The position numbers were made by a program, and so were the translations under genes. Source: Myxococcales bacterium (lineage in GTDB: Bacteria > Myxococcota > Myxococcia > Myxococcales > Myxococcaceae). Taken from it: DNA of 64,000 bases. The stretch is taken from NCBI GenBank assembly GCA_030681895.1, contig JAUXRI010000235.1, positions 40,100-104,099 on the forward strand. Reading direction: 5' to 3'. This document shows, piece by piece, positions 17,481-25,796 of this stretch (position 1 is the first letter of the stretch; every line of letters begins with the position of its first letter). The notes under the pieces were generated by a model. That model saw only the letters and a program-made list of their open reading frames with translations. It made no database searches and was not told where the DNA came from.

Positions 17481-17921
17481 TCACTTCGCGTCACCCTGCC
17501 CTGCAAACGCCCTTACGCCGGAACAGGATTCACTGTCGCCCACAACAACCTCGAGCGCTTTCGCGAAGTCGTCTTCCGGCCTTCGACGGCACTCCCACAC
17601 CGACTTCGGCCCGTCACCACCAAGGAAGAGAACGCCCCACCCGGCGACGAGAAGGTACCGCCTCGAGTCGATCGCAAACGTCGCAACCTCCGAAGAACTG
17701 ACGCGACCACCAACAAACCGAAGCGTTACTTCGCAAGCCGCTCGAGAGACTCCACCGTCCGTCGCCATCACCTCTAGATATGCCTCCTCAGCTCCGGGCG
17801 CTCGGCTGCAGTGTACCTTGCCAAGCTGCCTTGCATGATCGTGAATTGACCAAGGATTCTCCTTCACAAGCAATGAACAGGAAGCAAACAAGAACAACCC
17901 AGGAATCAGGAAGCGTTTCAT
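17481..17921 (-). CDS. Small hypothetical lipoprotein in AT-richer patch
   Basis: 146 aa beginning MKRFLIPGLFLFASC, a convincing lipoprotein signal and lipobox. The mature part has four to five further cysteines and a hydrophobic LLVAGWGVLFLGG segment. No family is recognised. Codon use and base composition around its start are clearly more AT-rich than the flanking core genes, suggesting recent acquisition or relaxed constraint. The ribosome site is weak (GGTGA just upstream). The 276 bases before 17481 and the 262 bases after 17921 hold no gene I can support. Confidence 0.55.
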   Translation of the reverse strand: MKRFLIPGLFLFASCSLLVKENPWSIHDHARQLGKVHCSRAPGAEEAYLEVMATDGGVSRAACEVTLRFVGGRVSSSEVATFAIDSRRYLLVAGWGVLFLGGDGPKSVWECRRRPEDDFAKALEVVVGDSESCSGVRAFAGQGDAK

Positions 17922-18183
17922 GAATCACCGATTTCCAGGTGTCGAAGTCTCGATCTGGTCGGCCTTGAGGACTCCAGATCTGGAAACAGAACAATGCTCC
18001 GTCGAGACCGCATTTCTTGCCCCAGCGCCATCGCGGCAATCTGAACGACCAGCATCGACATGGACTGTCTCCTCTCAGAGCTCTTCGAGACGACGACGGT
18101 AGCCGACCTGAACGACGCTTGGCGCCCGCGAGGCCCGAACTGCGGAACCGAGCCAAACAGTGCCCGGCCGCGCGGGCTCCACT

Positions 18184-19350
18184 TCAGGGCTTCGAGGAGC
18201 GCTTCAGGAAGTCGTCAAACATTGGAACAGTGAAGGCCGTCTCTCCGTGCTTGGGGCTGTAAATCATGCCCTTCTTGATGAGGCCGTCGCGGAGCGGGGC
18301 AACTGCAGAGACCTTCTTCTCGAGACACGCTGCGATGTCACCCGAACGATGAGGGCCGGGGCCGAGGGAGGCCATCGCAGACATGTACTCTCTTTCGCGG
18401 GGGGTCAGCCGATCGACCCGCACCTTGAAAAAGCCGGCGTCGAGGCGCTCCACCGCCGCCTTCGCCGCGAGCTTCACGTCGGCGAGGGTGATGGGCGAGC
18501 CGACAGCGGCGTTCCACGCTTGATAGCCCCACTCCTGGAGGAAGTACGGATAGCCGTGGGTCTGCTTGATGATGTGCTCGAGGGCCTTGTCGTCAATCGA
18601 CTGCGACTCCCGCTTCAGCGGAGCCGCAATGGCGTCGCGGGCTGCGGGCGAGAGCAGAGGACCGACTGAGGGGTAGTCGAAGAGCCGCTCGGCGTACGAC
18701 TTCGCGTCACCGGCCAGCCCCGCGAGTTGAGGGAGCCCGGCTCCGATCAACAAGAAGGGCAAGGCCTTCTGACCCAGCTTGTGCGTCGCGACAATCAAGG
18801 CGCTGAGGTCCGGAGTCGTGAGGTACTGCACCTCGTCGATGAACAACACCAACGCGCTCCCATCGGCCTTCGCGGCGAGCGCCACCGTCTCGAGGAGGGC
18901 GGGGAGGTCGTATTCGAGATTTCCCGAATCGGCCGTTCCAGCATCGGGCTTCATCCCGAACTCGACTTCGCCAACCTTGACCTTGAAGGCGCCAGCGAAC
19001 GAGCGAAGGACGCCGATGCCCCGCCTGGCAAGGTTCGCCGCCTTCTCAGACTTGCTCAGCGTGAAGAGCGCTGATCGGAGGGGCGGGACCAGCATCGCCG
19101 CGAGGCTTTGGTCTTCAGGGGCTTCGAGCACGACAGGGAGACAGCCCTCGGTCTGTGCCATCTCGGCCAGCTTGTTCAAGAGAACGGTCTTTCCGACACC
19201 CCGAAGCCCAAGAAGGAGCATGCTCTTCCCGAGTCCGCGCCTGGCACGCGCGATGGCGACGGCTGCGTCGGTGATGATTCCACTGCGGCCAGCGAGCTCC
19301 GGAGGCTGCGTGCCGGCACCGGGCGCGAACGGGTTGTCTCTCGGATTCAT
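18184..19350 (-). CDS. AAA ATPase (ORC1/AAA_16-like) with winged-helix-like tail
   Basis: 388 aa. Walker A GLRGVGKT near residue 48 and Walker B ALVLFIDEVQ near residue 170 define an AAA_16/ORC1-like STAND ATPase; GAGLPQLAGL fits sensor 1 and HGYPYFLQEWG the lid. Residues 300-385 resemble a winged helix (REREYMSAMASLG, RSGDIAACLEKKVSAVAPLRDGLIKKGMI). ATG 19350 follows GAAGGA at 4 nt, and a TATAAA box lies about 20 nt upstream within a region holding an inverted repeat. The gene is a single unit between non-coding stretches. Similar ATPases occur in accessory loci; the target here is unknown. Confidence 0.8.
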   Translation of the reverse strand: MNPRDNPFAPGAGTQPPELAGRSGIITDAAVAIARARRGLGKSMLLLGLRGVGKTVLLNKLAEMAQTEGCLPVVLEAPEDQSLAAMLVPPLRSALFTLSKSEKAANLARRGIGVLRSFAGAFKVKVGEVEFGMKPDAGTADSGNLEYDLPALLETVALAAKADGSALVLFIDEVQYLTTPDLSALIVATHKLGQKALPFLLIGAGLPQLAGLAGDAKSYAERLFDYPSVGPLLSPAARDAIAAPLKRESQSIDDKALEHIIKQTHGYPYFLQEWGYQAWNAAVGSPITLADVKLAAKAAVERLDAGFFKVRVDRLTPREREYMSAMASLGPGPHRSGDIAACLEKKVSAVAPLRDGLIKKGMIYSPKHGETAFTVPMFDDFLKRSSKP

Positions 19351-19373
19351 AGGGTCCTTCTCTGTTTATAGGT

Positions 19374-19407
19374 ACCTTACGCTCCTGGACGATAACTTTC
19401 CTAAGGT
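19374..19407. promoter_or_regulatory. Inverted repeat in the AAA-ATPase upstream region
   Basis: ACCTTA at 19374-19379 is mirrored by TAAGGT at 19402-19407. On the minus strand the pair lies just upstream of a TATAAA -10-like box and the ATPase ribosome site. Spacing of about 28 bp centre to centre would place both half-sites near the same DNA face, so it may be an operator. Short arms make chance occurrence possible. Confidence 0.3.
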
Positions 19408-19485
19408 GTCGATGGTCGGCTCAGCCCACAGTGGGCCAAACCGTTGGCAACTCACGGCAACTTCGGTTAGCGCACCCGTGCCCAC

Positions 19486-20010
19486 ATGAGCTTCTTCACG
19501 CGCCTCAAACTCGCCCTGATCTTCCTGTTCGGAGGCGCTGCGCTGCCGACCGCGGCAACGCCCGCGCTGCCTGCTCCGGAGCCGAAGCCCGCCCTGCCGC
19601 CTCCGCCCGTGCCGTTGACGCCGGAAGAGCAGCACGCCGCCGCCCTCTTCTTCCTCGGTCTGCTCCAGCGTGAGGGCCGCCTCATCGACTTCCTCCAGGA
19701 AGACATTGCGGGCGCCTCAGACGCCGATCTCGGAGCTGCCTCGCGCGTCGTCCACACGGGCTGCAAGAAGGTCCTGTCGCAGTACCTCGCCCTCGCGCCC
19801 GTCGTCACAGACTCTGAAGGCTCGACGATCTCGGTGCCACAGGGTTTCGACGCCAGCCGCTTCCGGCTCACCGGCAACGTCACCGGCCAGGGCCCGTGGA
19901 AGGGCAGCCTCAAACACCACGGCTGGGCCTGCACGAAGATCGACCTGCCCACCGTGCCGACCACCGTCGACGTGAAGGTCATCGCGCCCGCTGAAGTCGA
20001 GCTGCCGTGA
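19486..20010 (+). CDS. DUF2760 family protein
   Basis: 174 aa. A membrane-proximal N-terminus (FFTRLKLALIFLFGG) is followed by a Pro-rich linker and the DUF2760 core: AALFFLGLLQREGRLIDFLQEDI, SDADLGAASRVVHTGCKKVL, GPWKGSLKHHGWAC. The family is uncharacterised but is repeatedly found next to atypical Hsp70 genes, as here. Its stop overlaps the GTG start of the next Hsp70 gene (GTGA), so the products are likely made in coordinated amounts. The hydrophobic N-terminus may tether the module to the inner membrane. Confidence 0.88.
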   Translation: MSFFTRLKLALIFLFGGAALPTAATPALPAPEPKPALPPPPVPLTPEEQHAAALFFLGLLQREGRLIDFLQEDIAGASDADLGAASRVVHTGCKKVLSQYLALAPVVTDSEGSTISVPQGFDASRFRLTGNVTGQGPWKGSLKHHGWACTKIDLPTVPTTVDVKVIAPAEVELP

Positions 20011-21815
20011 GCGCGCGCTACGCCATCGGCATCGATCTCGGCACGACGCACTCGGCCGTCTCGTACATCGCGCTCGACTCGAAAGAAGGCCGCGGCCCGA
20101 ACCAGGCGGTGCTGCCGGTGACGCAGGTGATTGCGCCGGGCACGGCCGAGGCGAAGCAGCTGCTCCCGTCCTTCGTGTACCTCGCAGCCGAGACCGAGTT
20201 CCCCAAAGACGCGATGGGGCTGCCGTGGAAGACAGATCAACACATCATCGTCGGTGAGTTTGCGCGCACGCACGGCGCGAAGGTGCCAACCCGACAGGTC
20301 GCCTCGGCGAAGTCGTGGCTGTGTCACCCGGGCGTCGACCGCCGCGCGAAGGTGTTGCCGTGGCAGGCGCCGGCTGACGTCACGAAGATCTCTCCCGTCG
20401 AGGCGAGCGCGCGCGTGCTCGAGCACCTGCGCAGCGCGTGGAACAAGGAGTTCGGAAAAAAAGCGCCGCTCGATGAGCAGGAATTGATCGTCACCGTGCC
20501 CGCGTCGTTCGACGCCTCGGCGAAGGAGCTCACCCTCGAGGCGGCGACGCAGGCCGGCTTCCCGCGCGTGACGTTGCTCGAGGAGCCGCAGGCCGCCGTC
20601 TACGCGTGGCTCGAGGCGATGGGCACGAATTGGCGCACGCACCTCGAAGCAGGGAGCGTGCTCCTCGTGGTCGACGTCGGCGGCGGCACGTCTGACTTCT
20701 CGCTGCTTCGCGTGGGCCAGCAGGGTGGCGAGCTGACCCTCGAGCGCCTCGCCGTCGGCGATCACATTCTGCTCGGCGGCGACAACATGGATCTCGCGCT
20801 CGCCTTCGCGGTGAACGAGCGCTTCAAGACGGCCGGCAAGACGCTCGACACCTGGCAGCTCGCCGCGCTCACGCAGGCCTGCCGCGTCGCGAAGGAGCAG
20901 CTCTTCTCGGACCCGAAGCTCGAAAAAGCCGCAGTCACCGTGCCGGGCCGGGGCAGCTCGCTCATCGGCGGCACGCTCAAGGGTGAAGTCACGCGGACCG
21001 AGCTGACAGCCCTGCTCACCGACGGTTTCTTCCCGAAGTGTGCAGTCATTGACGTGCCCGCCTCGGCGCGGCGATCCGGCCTCACACAGGTCGCCCTGCC
21101 CTACGCGCAGGACGCGGGCATCACGCGCCACCTCGCGTCGTTCCTTTCTCGGCAGGCGGGCTCGCTGCAACTGTCGACGGGCTTCGCGCAGCCGACAGCC
21201 GTGCTGTTCAACGGTGGTGTGTTCAAGGCTGAGCCGCTCAAGAACCGCGTGCTCGAGGTGCTCAACGGCTGGTTGTCGACGGCCGGAGCGAAGCCCGCGA
21301 AGGAGCTCCCCGGCGCCGATCTCGATCTCGCCGTCGCGCGTGGCGCAGCTGCGTACGGCTGGGTGAAGAACGGCCACGGCATTCGCATTCGGGGCGGCAC
21401 CGCGCGCAGCTATTACGTCGGCGTCGAGGCCGCGATGTTGGCGGTGCCCGGCTACGTGCCTCCGGTGAAGGCGTTGTGCGTCGCGCCGTTCGGCATGGAA
21501 GAAGGCACGCAAGCCGACGTGCCACCGCAGGAGTTCGGCCTGGTCGTCGGAGAGCCCACGCGCTTCCGTTTCTTCTCGTCGTCGACGCGCCGTGACGATC
21601 TCGTCGGCTCGATGATCGAGAACGCCGACTCGGCGAAAGATCTCGAAGAGCTGCCCCCCATCGAGACGTCGCTCGCCGGCAATCAGCTCGGGCAGCTGGT
21701 GCCCGTCAACCTTCAGGCTGCTGTCACCGAGCTCGGCGCCCTCGAAGTGCGGTGCCTCGAGCGTGGCGGCAAAGGCCAGTGGAAGCTCGAGCTCAACGTT
21801 CGCGAGCGGGAGTAG
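20007..21815 (+). CDS. Atypical Hsp70 family protein (first of pair)
   Basis: 602 aa. Actin-like ATPase motifs are intact: IGIDLGTTHSAVSY (phosphate 1), LVVDVGGGTSDFSLL (phosphate 2) near residue 221 and FNGGVFKAEPLKNRV near 405. The nucleotide domain carries family-specific segments absent from DnaK (SAKSWLCHPGVDRR, ADVTKISPVEASARVLEHL). A short beta region after it (RFRFFSSSTRRDD, ELNVRE at the end) replaces the usual substrate-binding domain, and the alpha lid is missing. It starts at GTG 20007 overlapping the DUF2760 stop. No J-domain protein or GrpE is nearby. Probably a specialised chaperone acting with the two flanking products. Confidence 0.9.
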   Translation: MSARYAIGIDLGTTHSAVSYIALDSKEGRGPNQAVLPVTQVIAPGTAEAKQLLPSFVYLAAETEFPKDAMGLPWKTDQHIIVGEFARTHGAKVPTRQVASAKSWLCHPGVDRRAKVLPWQAPADVTKISPVEASARVLEHLRSAWNKEFGKKAPLDEQELIVTVPASFDASAKELTLEAATQAGFPRVTLLEEPQAAVYAWLEAMGTNWRTHLEAGSVLLVVDVGGGTSDFSLLRVGQQGGELTLERLAVGDHILLGGDNMDLALAFAVNERFKTAGKTLDTWQLAALTQACRVAKEQLFSDPKLEKAAVTVPGRGSSLIGGTLKGEVTRTELTALLTDGFFPKCAVIDVPASARRSGLTQVALPYAQDAGITRHLASFLSRQAGSLQLSTGFAQPTAVLFNGGVFKAEPLKNRVLEVLNGWLSTAGAKPAKELPGADLDLAVARGAAAYGWVKNGHGIRIRGGTARSYYVGVEAAMLAVPGYVPPVKALCVAPFGMEEGTQADVPPQEFGLVVGEPTRFRFFSSSTRRDDLVGSMIENADSAKDLEELPPIETSLAGNQLGQLVPVNLQAAVTELGALEVRCLERGGKGQWKLELNVRERE

Positions 21816-21821
21816 CGCCTC

Positions 21822-24578
21822 ATGTCGTTCATCATTGGCATCGATCTCGGCACCTCGAACTGTGCAGTCGCCTTCACCGATCCCAAAGGTGGCGCAAAGG
21901 CAGCCATCGTCGACTTCCCCGTGCCGCAGCTCGTTCGGCCCGGTGAGCAGTCGGCGCGCGCGCTGTTTCCGTCTGTCATCTACCAACCGCTCGAGGGCGA
22001 GTTCCCACCCGGGTCGACCGCGATGCCGTGGAGCGATCACTCCCGCGTCACCGGAGAGTTCGCCCGTTGGCAGGCCGGCCGCGTTCCACAGCGCGCGGTG
22101 ACGTCTGCGAAGAGCTGGCTGATTCACGCTGGCGTCGATCGGCAGGCGCCGATTCTGCCGTGGGGCGCGGCGGCTGATGTGCCGAGGATCTCTCCGGTCG
22201 AGGCGCAGGCGGAGCTGCTCCGGCACATCGCGCAGGCGTGGAATCACTCACACCCGCAACACCCACTCGCGCAGCAAGACGTCGTGTTGACGATTCCCGC
22301 GTCGTTCGATGAAGCCGCGCGTGCGTTGACGCTGCAGGCCGCGCGGGACGCCGGGTTCGAGCTCCAGAAGCTCACCCTCATCGAAGAGCCGCAGGCCGCG
22401 TTCTACGACTTCACGTCACGGCATCGGGACTCGCTGGCGAAGGCGCTGAAGGACGTTCGGCTGGTGCTGGTCGTCGACGTCGGTGGCGGGACGACGGACT
22501 TCTCGTTGGTGCAGGTCGCGATGCTGCCGGAAGGGCCGGCCTTGCAGCGATTGGCGGTTGGCGATCACCTGCTCCTCGGCGGCGACAACATGGACGCCGC
22601 GCTGGCGAAGAAGCTCGAGGCGAAGCTCTTCACCGATGGGCGCACCTTCTCGGCCGCACAGTGGGCTCAGGCGATTCAGCAGGCTCGGGCCGCGAAAGAG
22701 ACCGTGCTCTCCTGCAGCGGGCCTGACGTCCACGCCGTGTCAATCGTCGGCGGCGGGAGCAAGCTGATCGGCAGCACGCTGTCGTCCCAGCTCACCCGTG
22801 ACGAGGTCGTTCAGAGCGTCGTCGAGGGGTTCTTCCCGAAGGTGACGGCAGACGCGACGGTGACGAGCCCCGCGCGTGGCGGCGTCGTGGAGTTGGGCCT
22901 GCCGTTCGCGAAGGATCCCGCGATCACCCGGCACCTCGTCGCGTTCCTTCGTGCGCACGCTGAGGCAGGGTTCAAGGCGCTGGGAACGACCGGGAGCGGA
23001 CTTCCGCGCCCCGACGCCATTCTGCTCAACGGCGGCGTCTTCAACTCCCCGACCCTCGCAAACACGCTCGTCGATGCCGTATCAGCGTTGTTTCCGTCGT
23101 CGCCGCGAATCCCCGTGTTGCCGCACGACTCGCTCGATCTCGCGGTCGCGCGTGGGGCTGCGTATTCGGGCCTGGCTCGACGCGCGCTCGGCAAGAAGAT
23201 CGGTGGCGGTGCGCCACGCGCGTTCTACGCGTTGGTCGGCAGCGGGACCGCCGAGAAACAGGGCGTCTGCATCGTCCCGCGCGGCCTCGAAGAAGGCTCG
23301 ACGGTCGAACTGAAGGAGCGTGAATTTCAGCTCACTCTCGGCCGCCCCGTGCAGTTCCAGCTGTACTCGACGACGGCCGATCGCCTCGACGCAGCAGGCT
23401 CGGTCGTCTCGCTCGATGACGAGATCTTCAAGCCGCTGCCTCCGATTCACACGATCCTCTCGGGCGCGAAGGGCAGCACCATCGGCGTGCACCTGCTGTC
23501 GACGTTGTCAGAGGTCGGCACGCTCGCGCTCTCGGCCGTCGCGGGTGAGCAGCGGTGGAGACTCGAGTTCGAGCTCCGCGGCGCGGCGCGAACGCAAGAC
23601 ATCACCGTCACCGAGTCGATGCCCGCGCGGTTCGTCGAGGCCAGCACCGAAGTGGAGCGCGTGTTCGGTACCAAGCCGCTCCCGGTGAAGCCGCAAGACG
23701 TGAAGCAACTGTTCAAGACGCTCGAGCGGGTGCTGGGCACGCGTGACACGTGGCGACTGCCGGTGCTCCGCGAGCTGTGGACGGCGCTGTCGGCGGGCGT
23801 GTCGAAGCGCCGTCGCTCGGCCGATCACGAGCGGGTGATGTACCAACTGCTCGGCTACGCGCTCCGGCCGGGAGTTGGGTACCCGCTCGATGCGTGGCGA
23901 TGCGAGCAGACGTTCGGGTTGTTCAAGGAGTCCGTCACCAACCACGGCGAGCAGGCGGTGTGGGCCGAGTTCTGGGTGTTGTGGCGACGCATCGCGAGCG
24001 GGCTGAACGAAGCTGCGCAACAGAACATCTACACCGTGCTCGAGCCGCACCTGGCGCGACGTGTCCCGGTTGGCCTGCCGGTGCCGAAGGAGAAGCTGAA
24101 GGGCATCGCGCCTGAAGCGCTCGACGAGATGGTGCGCTGTGCCGCGTCGCTCGAGCTGCTGCCGGTTGGGAAGAAGGCCGAGCTGGGCTCGTGGGTCGCG
24201 TCACGGCTGGGCGCTCCCGACACGGTGGGTGGCCCATGGGCGTGGGCGATTGGTCGACTCGGAGCGCGCGTGCCAGTTCACGGCGCGGCCCATCGCGTGG
24301 TGAGCGCCGAGACGGCAGAGGCGTGGATTGCGCAGCTGCTCGCGCTCGATCCGAAGAAGCACGACACCGCGGGTTTCGCGTTGGCGTTGCTCGCACGCAA
24401 GACGGGCGACCGGGTGCGCGACGTCGACGAGGCCTCGCGCGCGAAGGTGCTGGCACACTTGAAAGCCATCAACGCTCCCGAGTCGTGGTCGCAGCTCGTC
24501 GGAGAGATCGTCCAGCTGTCGGCAGCCGATGAAGCCCGCGCGCTCGGCGACACGCTGCCGGTCGGTCTCAGTCTGTAG
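21822..24578 (+). CDS. Atypical Hsp70 with C-terminal DUF3731-type domain (second of pair)
   Basis: 918 aa. Residues 1-590 parallel the preceding gene motif by motif: IGIDLGTSNCAVAF, SAKSWLIHAGVDRQ, VVDVGGGTTDFSLV, LNGGVFNSPTLAN. The two are tandem paralogues. Residues 600-918 form an added helical domain (LFKTLERVLGTRDTWRLP, LRPGVGYPLDAWRCEQTF, WVLWRRIASGLN) characteristic of the DUF3731 Hsp70 subgroup. ATG 21822 follows GGGAG at 9 nt and lies 6 nt after the first Hsp70 stop. The large extension may recognise clients or partner proteins; this is inference. Confidence 0.9.
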   Translation: MSFIIGIDLGTSNCAVAFTDPKGGAKAAIVDFPVPQLVRPGEQSARALFPSVIYQPLEGEFPPGSTAMPWSDHSRVTGEFARWQAGRVPQRAVTSAKSWLIHAGVDRQAPILPWGAAADVPRISPVEAQAELLRHIAQAWNHSHPQHPLAQQDVVLTIPASFDEAARALTLQAARDAGFELQKLTLIEEPQAAFYDFTSRHRDSLAKALKDVRLVLVVDVGGGTTDFSLVQVAMLPEGPALQRLAVGDHLLLGGDNMDAALAKKLEAKLFTDGRTFSAAQWAQAIQQARAAKETVLSCSGPDVHAVSIVGGGSKLIGSTLSSQLTRDEVVQSVVEGFFPKVTADATVTSPARGGVVELGLPFAKDPAITRHLVAFLRAHAEAGFKALGTTGSGLPRPDAILLNGGVFNSPTLANTLVDAVSALFPSSPRIPVLPHDSLDLAVARGAAYSGLARRALGKKIGGGAPRAFYALVGSGTAEKQGVCIVPRGLEEGSTVELKEREFQLTLGRPVQFQLYSTTADRLDAAGSVVSLDDEIFKPLPPIHTILSGAKGSTIGVHLLSTLSEVGTLALSAVAGEQRWRLEFELRGAARTQDITVTESMPARFVEASTEVERVFGTKPLPVKPQDVKQLFKTLERVLGTRDTWRLPVLRELWTALSAGVSKRRRSADHERVMYQLLGYALRPGVGYPLDAWRCEQTFGLFKESVTNHGEQAVWAEFWVLWRRIASGLNEAAQQNIYTVLEPHLARRVPVGLPVPKEKLKGIAPEALDEMVRCAASLELLPVGKKAELGSWVASRLGAPDTVGGPWAWAIGRLGARVPVHGAAHRVVSAETAEAWIAQLLALDPKKHDTAGFALALLARKTGDRVRDVDEASRAKVLAHLKAINAPESWSQLVGEIVQLSAADEARALGDTLPVGLSL

Positions 24579-24753
24579 CCGTCGTTTCAGCGCAACGCGG
24601 AGGCGGCGCTGTCCTCACGACACGACATGATCGTGTCCAGGGCTCGCGCTTTCCGACGACGTCGTCGCCAGAGTGAACTTCGCCGACACCAGGCGACCCC
24701 ATGGAGCCGCCCGATTTCACTCGCGACCGGGCCTGGCCCAGCAGAGACGTCGT

Positions 24754-24999
24754 TCAACGAGGGCCCGGGCACGGCAGCGCTCGGGTCACGCGTCTCGACG
24801 ACGGCGGCGCGCTTCTCAGCTTCTCAGGCGGACGAATCGGTCTGCGAACGAGTTCACCGCCGCAGTTGAGACACCTCATCGAGAGCGACGCGGCACACGA
24901 CGCGCACCACGTGCACTCGAAGCTGCAGATGAAGGCCTCGGCGTCGGGCGGCAGATCGACGTCACAACACTCACAGTTCGGCCGCAGCTCCAACGGCAT
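24754..24999 (-). CDS. DUF1272 Cys-rich zinc-binding protein
   Basis: 81 aa. The core is the DUF1272 pattern: LELRPNCECCDVDLPPDAEAF, then ICSFECTWCASC and RCLNCGGELVRRPIRPP, giving paired CxxC motifs expected to bind zinc. The extra 25 residues at the C-terminus are basic and low in information. Its ATG shares one nucleotide with the stop of the START-domain gene (TGATG), so it is the distal gene of that operon. The function of the family is unknown. The 175 bases between it and the Hsp70 gene contain nothing I can support. Confidence 0.85.
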   Translation of the reverse strand: MPLELRPNCECCDVDLPPDAEAFICSFECTWCASCAASLSMRCLNCGGELVRRPIRPPEKLRSAPPSSRRVTRALPCPGPR

Positions 25000-25679
25000 C
25001 AGGGAACCCCGGGCGCAACCGGCGCGGCCTGCTCACGCACCGCCTGGGCTGCGAGGCGTTCCTTCGTGCGCTTCTGCGCCTCGCGCTCGACGTTCTTGTA
25101 CGTGTCCGTCACGCCCTTCTCGTTGCCCATGTTCGCCGCAAACGCCGGAATCCACCCACCGGGGTCGACCGCGAACTTGTGCACGAGCCAGGTCTTGCCG
25201 CCTTCGCGTGACGTCGCGAGCCACATGCCGTCGTTGACCTGCAGCCGCGTCACGCCCGCGCGCTCCGCGAGGTGCTTGGGCCGCGCGACCCACTTCGCCT
25301 CGAACGTGCCCGTGCCATCAGGCTTCACCACCTGCGGCTGCCAGAGCTGCGTGACGTAGTCCCGCTTCCCCACCACCGGCAGCTCGATGAGCGTGTAGAT
25401 GAAGATGCTCTTGTCCTCCGGCTGCTCGAGGATGACGCGCGCGTCTTTCATGTACGGCATGAACGACTTCAGCCGCGTGACGTTCATCAACGCGTCCTGC
25501 ACGTCGATCAGCGGAGCGTTCACTTCACCCTCGGCCCACACCTCTTTGATCGGCGAGCCCAGCACCGCGCGGTTCTTCACCGTCACCGGCCCCGTCACGA
25601 CCGTCTCCCACGCCGGCTCGCCCAGGCAGATCCCGGCCCAGAGCAGCGTCGACAGCGAGAGGGCAGCTACGTGAGACAT
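24999..25679 (-). CDS. START-domain lipid-binding exported protein
   Basis: 226 aa with a Sec-type signal peptide (MSHVAALSLSTLLWAGICLG). The mature region fits the START/SRPBCC helix-grip fold: VKNRAVLGSPIKEVWAEGEVNAP, LKSFMPYMKDARVI, DYVTQLWQP, LVHKFAVDPGGWIPAFAANM. Such proteins bind lipids or sterols in a deep cavity. It is divergent from the RND/MMPL exporter by 117 bp, and a periplasmic lipid carrier working with that exporter is a reasonable inference. The DUF1272 gene is cotranscribed behind it. Confidence 0.8.
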   Translation of the reverse strand: MSHVAALSLSTLLWAGICLGEPAWETVVTGPVTVKNRAVLGSPIKEVWAEGEVNAPLIDVQDALMNVTRLKSFMPYMKDARVILEQPEDKSIFIYTLIELPVVGKRDYVTQLWQPQVVKPDGTGTFEAKWVARPKHLAERAGVTRLQVNDGMWLATSREGGKTWLVHKFAVDPGGWIPAFAANMGNEKGVTDTYKNVEREAQKRTKERLAAQAVREQAAPVAPGVP

Positions 25680-25796
25680 GGAGAGTTCGTCACCTGGTCC
25701 CAGTGTAGCGCCCGTGAAACGTGCGTGCTACGCGCGCCCCCGCCCAGTCGTCTTCGGGGTTTGCCGTGTTGAAGAAACTCCGCGCGAGGTGAAGTC

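Noticed and set aside
17271..17838. Two plus-strand frames in the AT-richer patch
   Set aside because: No ribosome site or domain, and they are antisense to a lipoprotein with a convincing signal peptide.
19467..22247. 926-codon open frame on the minus strand
   Set aside because: Runs antisense through DUF2760 and both Hsp70 starts; composition is typical of a shadow frame.
24579..24753. Short open frames between the second Hsp70 and DUF1272
   Set aside because: Composition and absence of ribosome sites do not support a gene.
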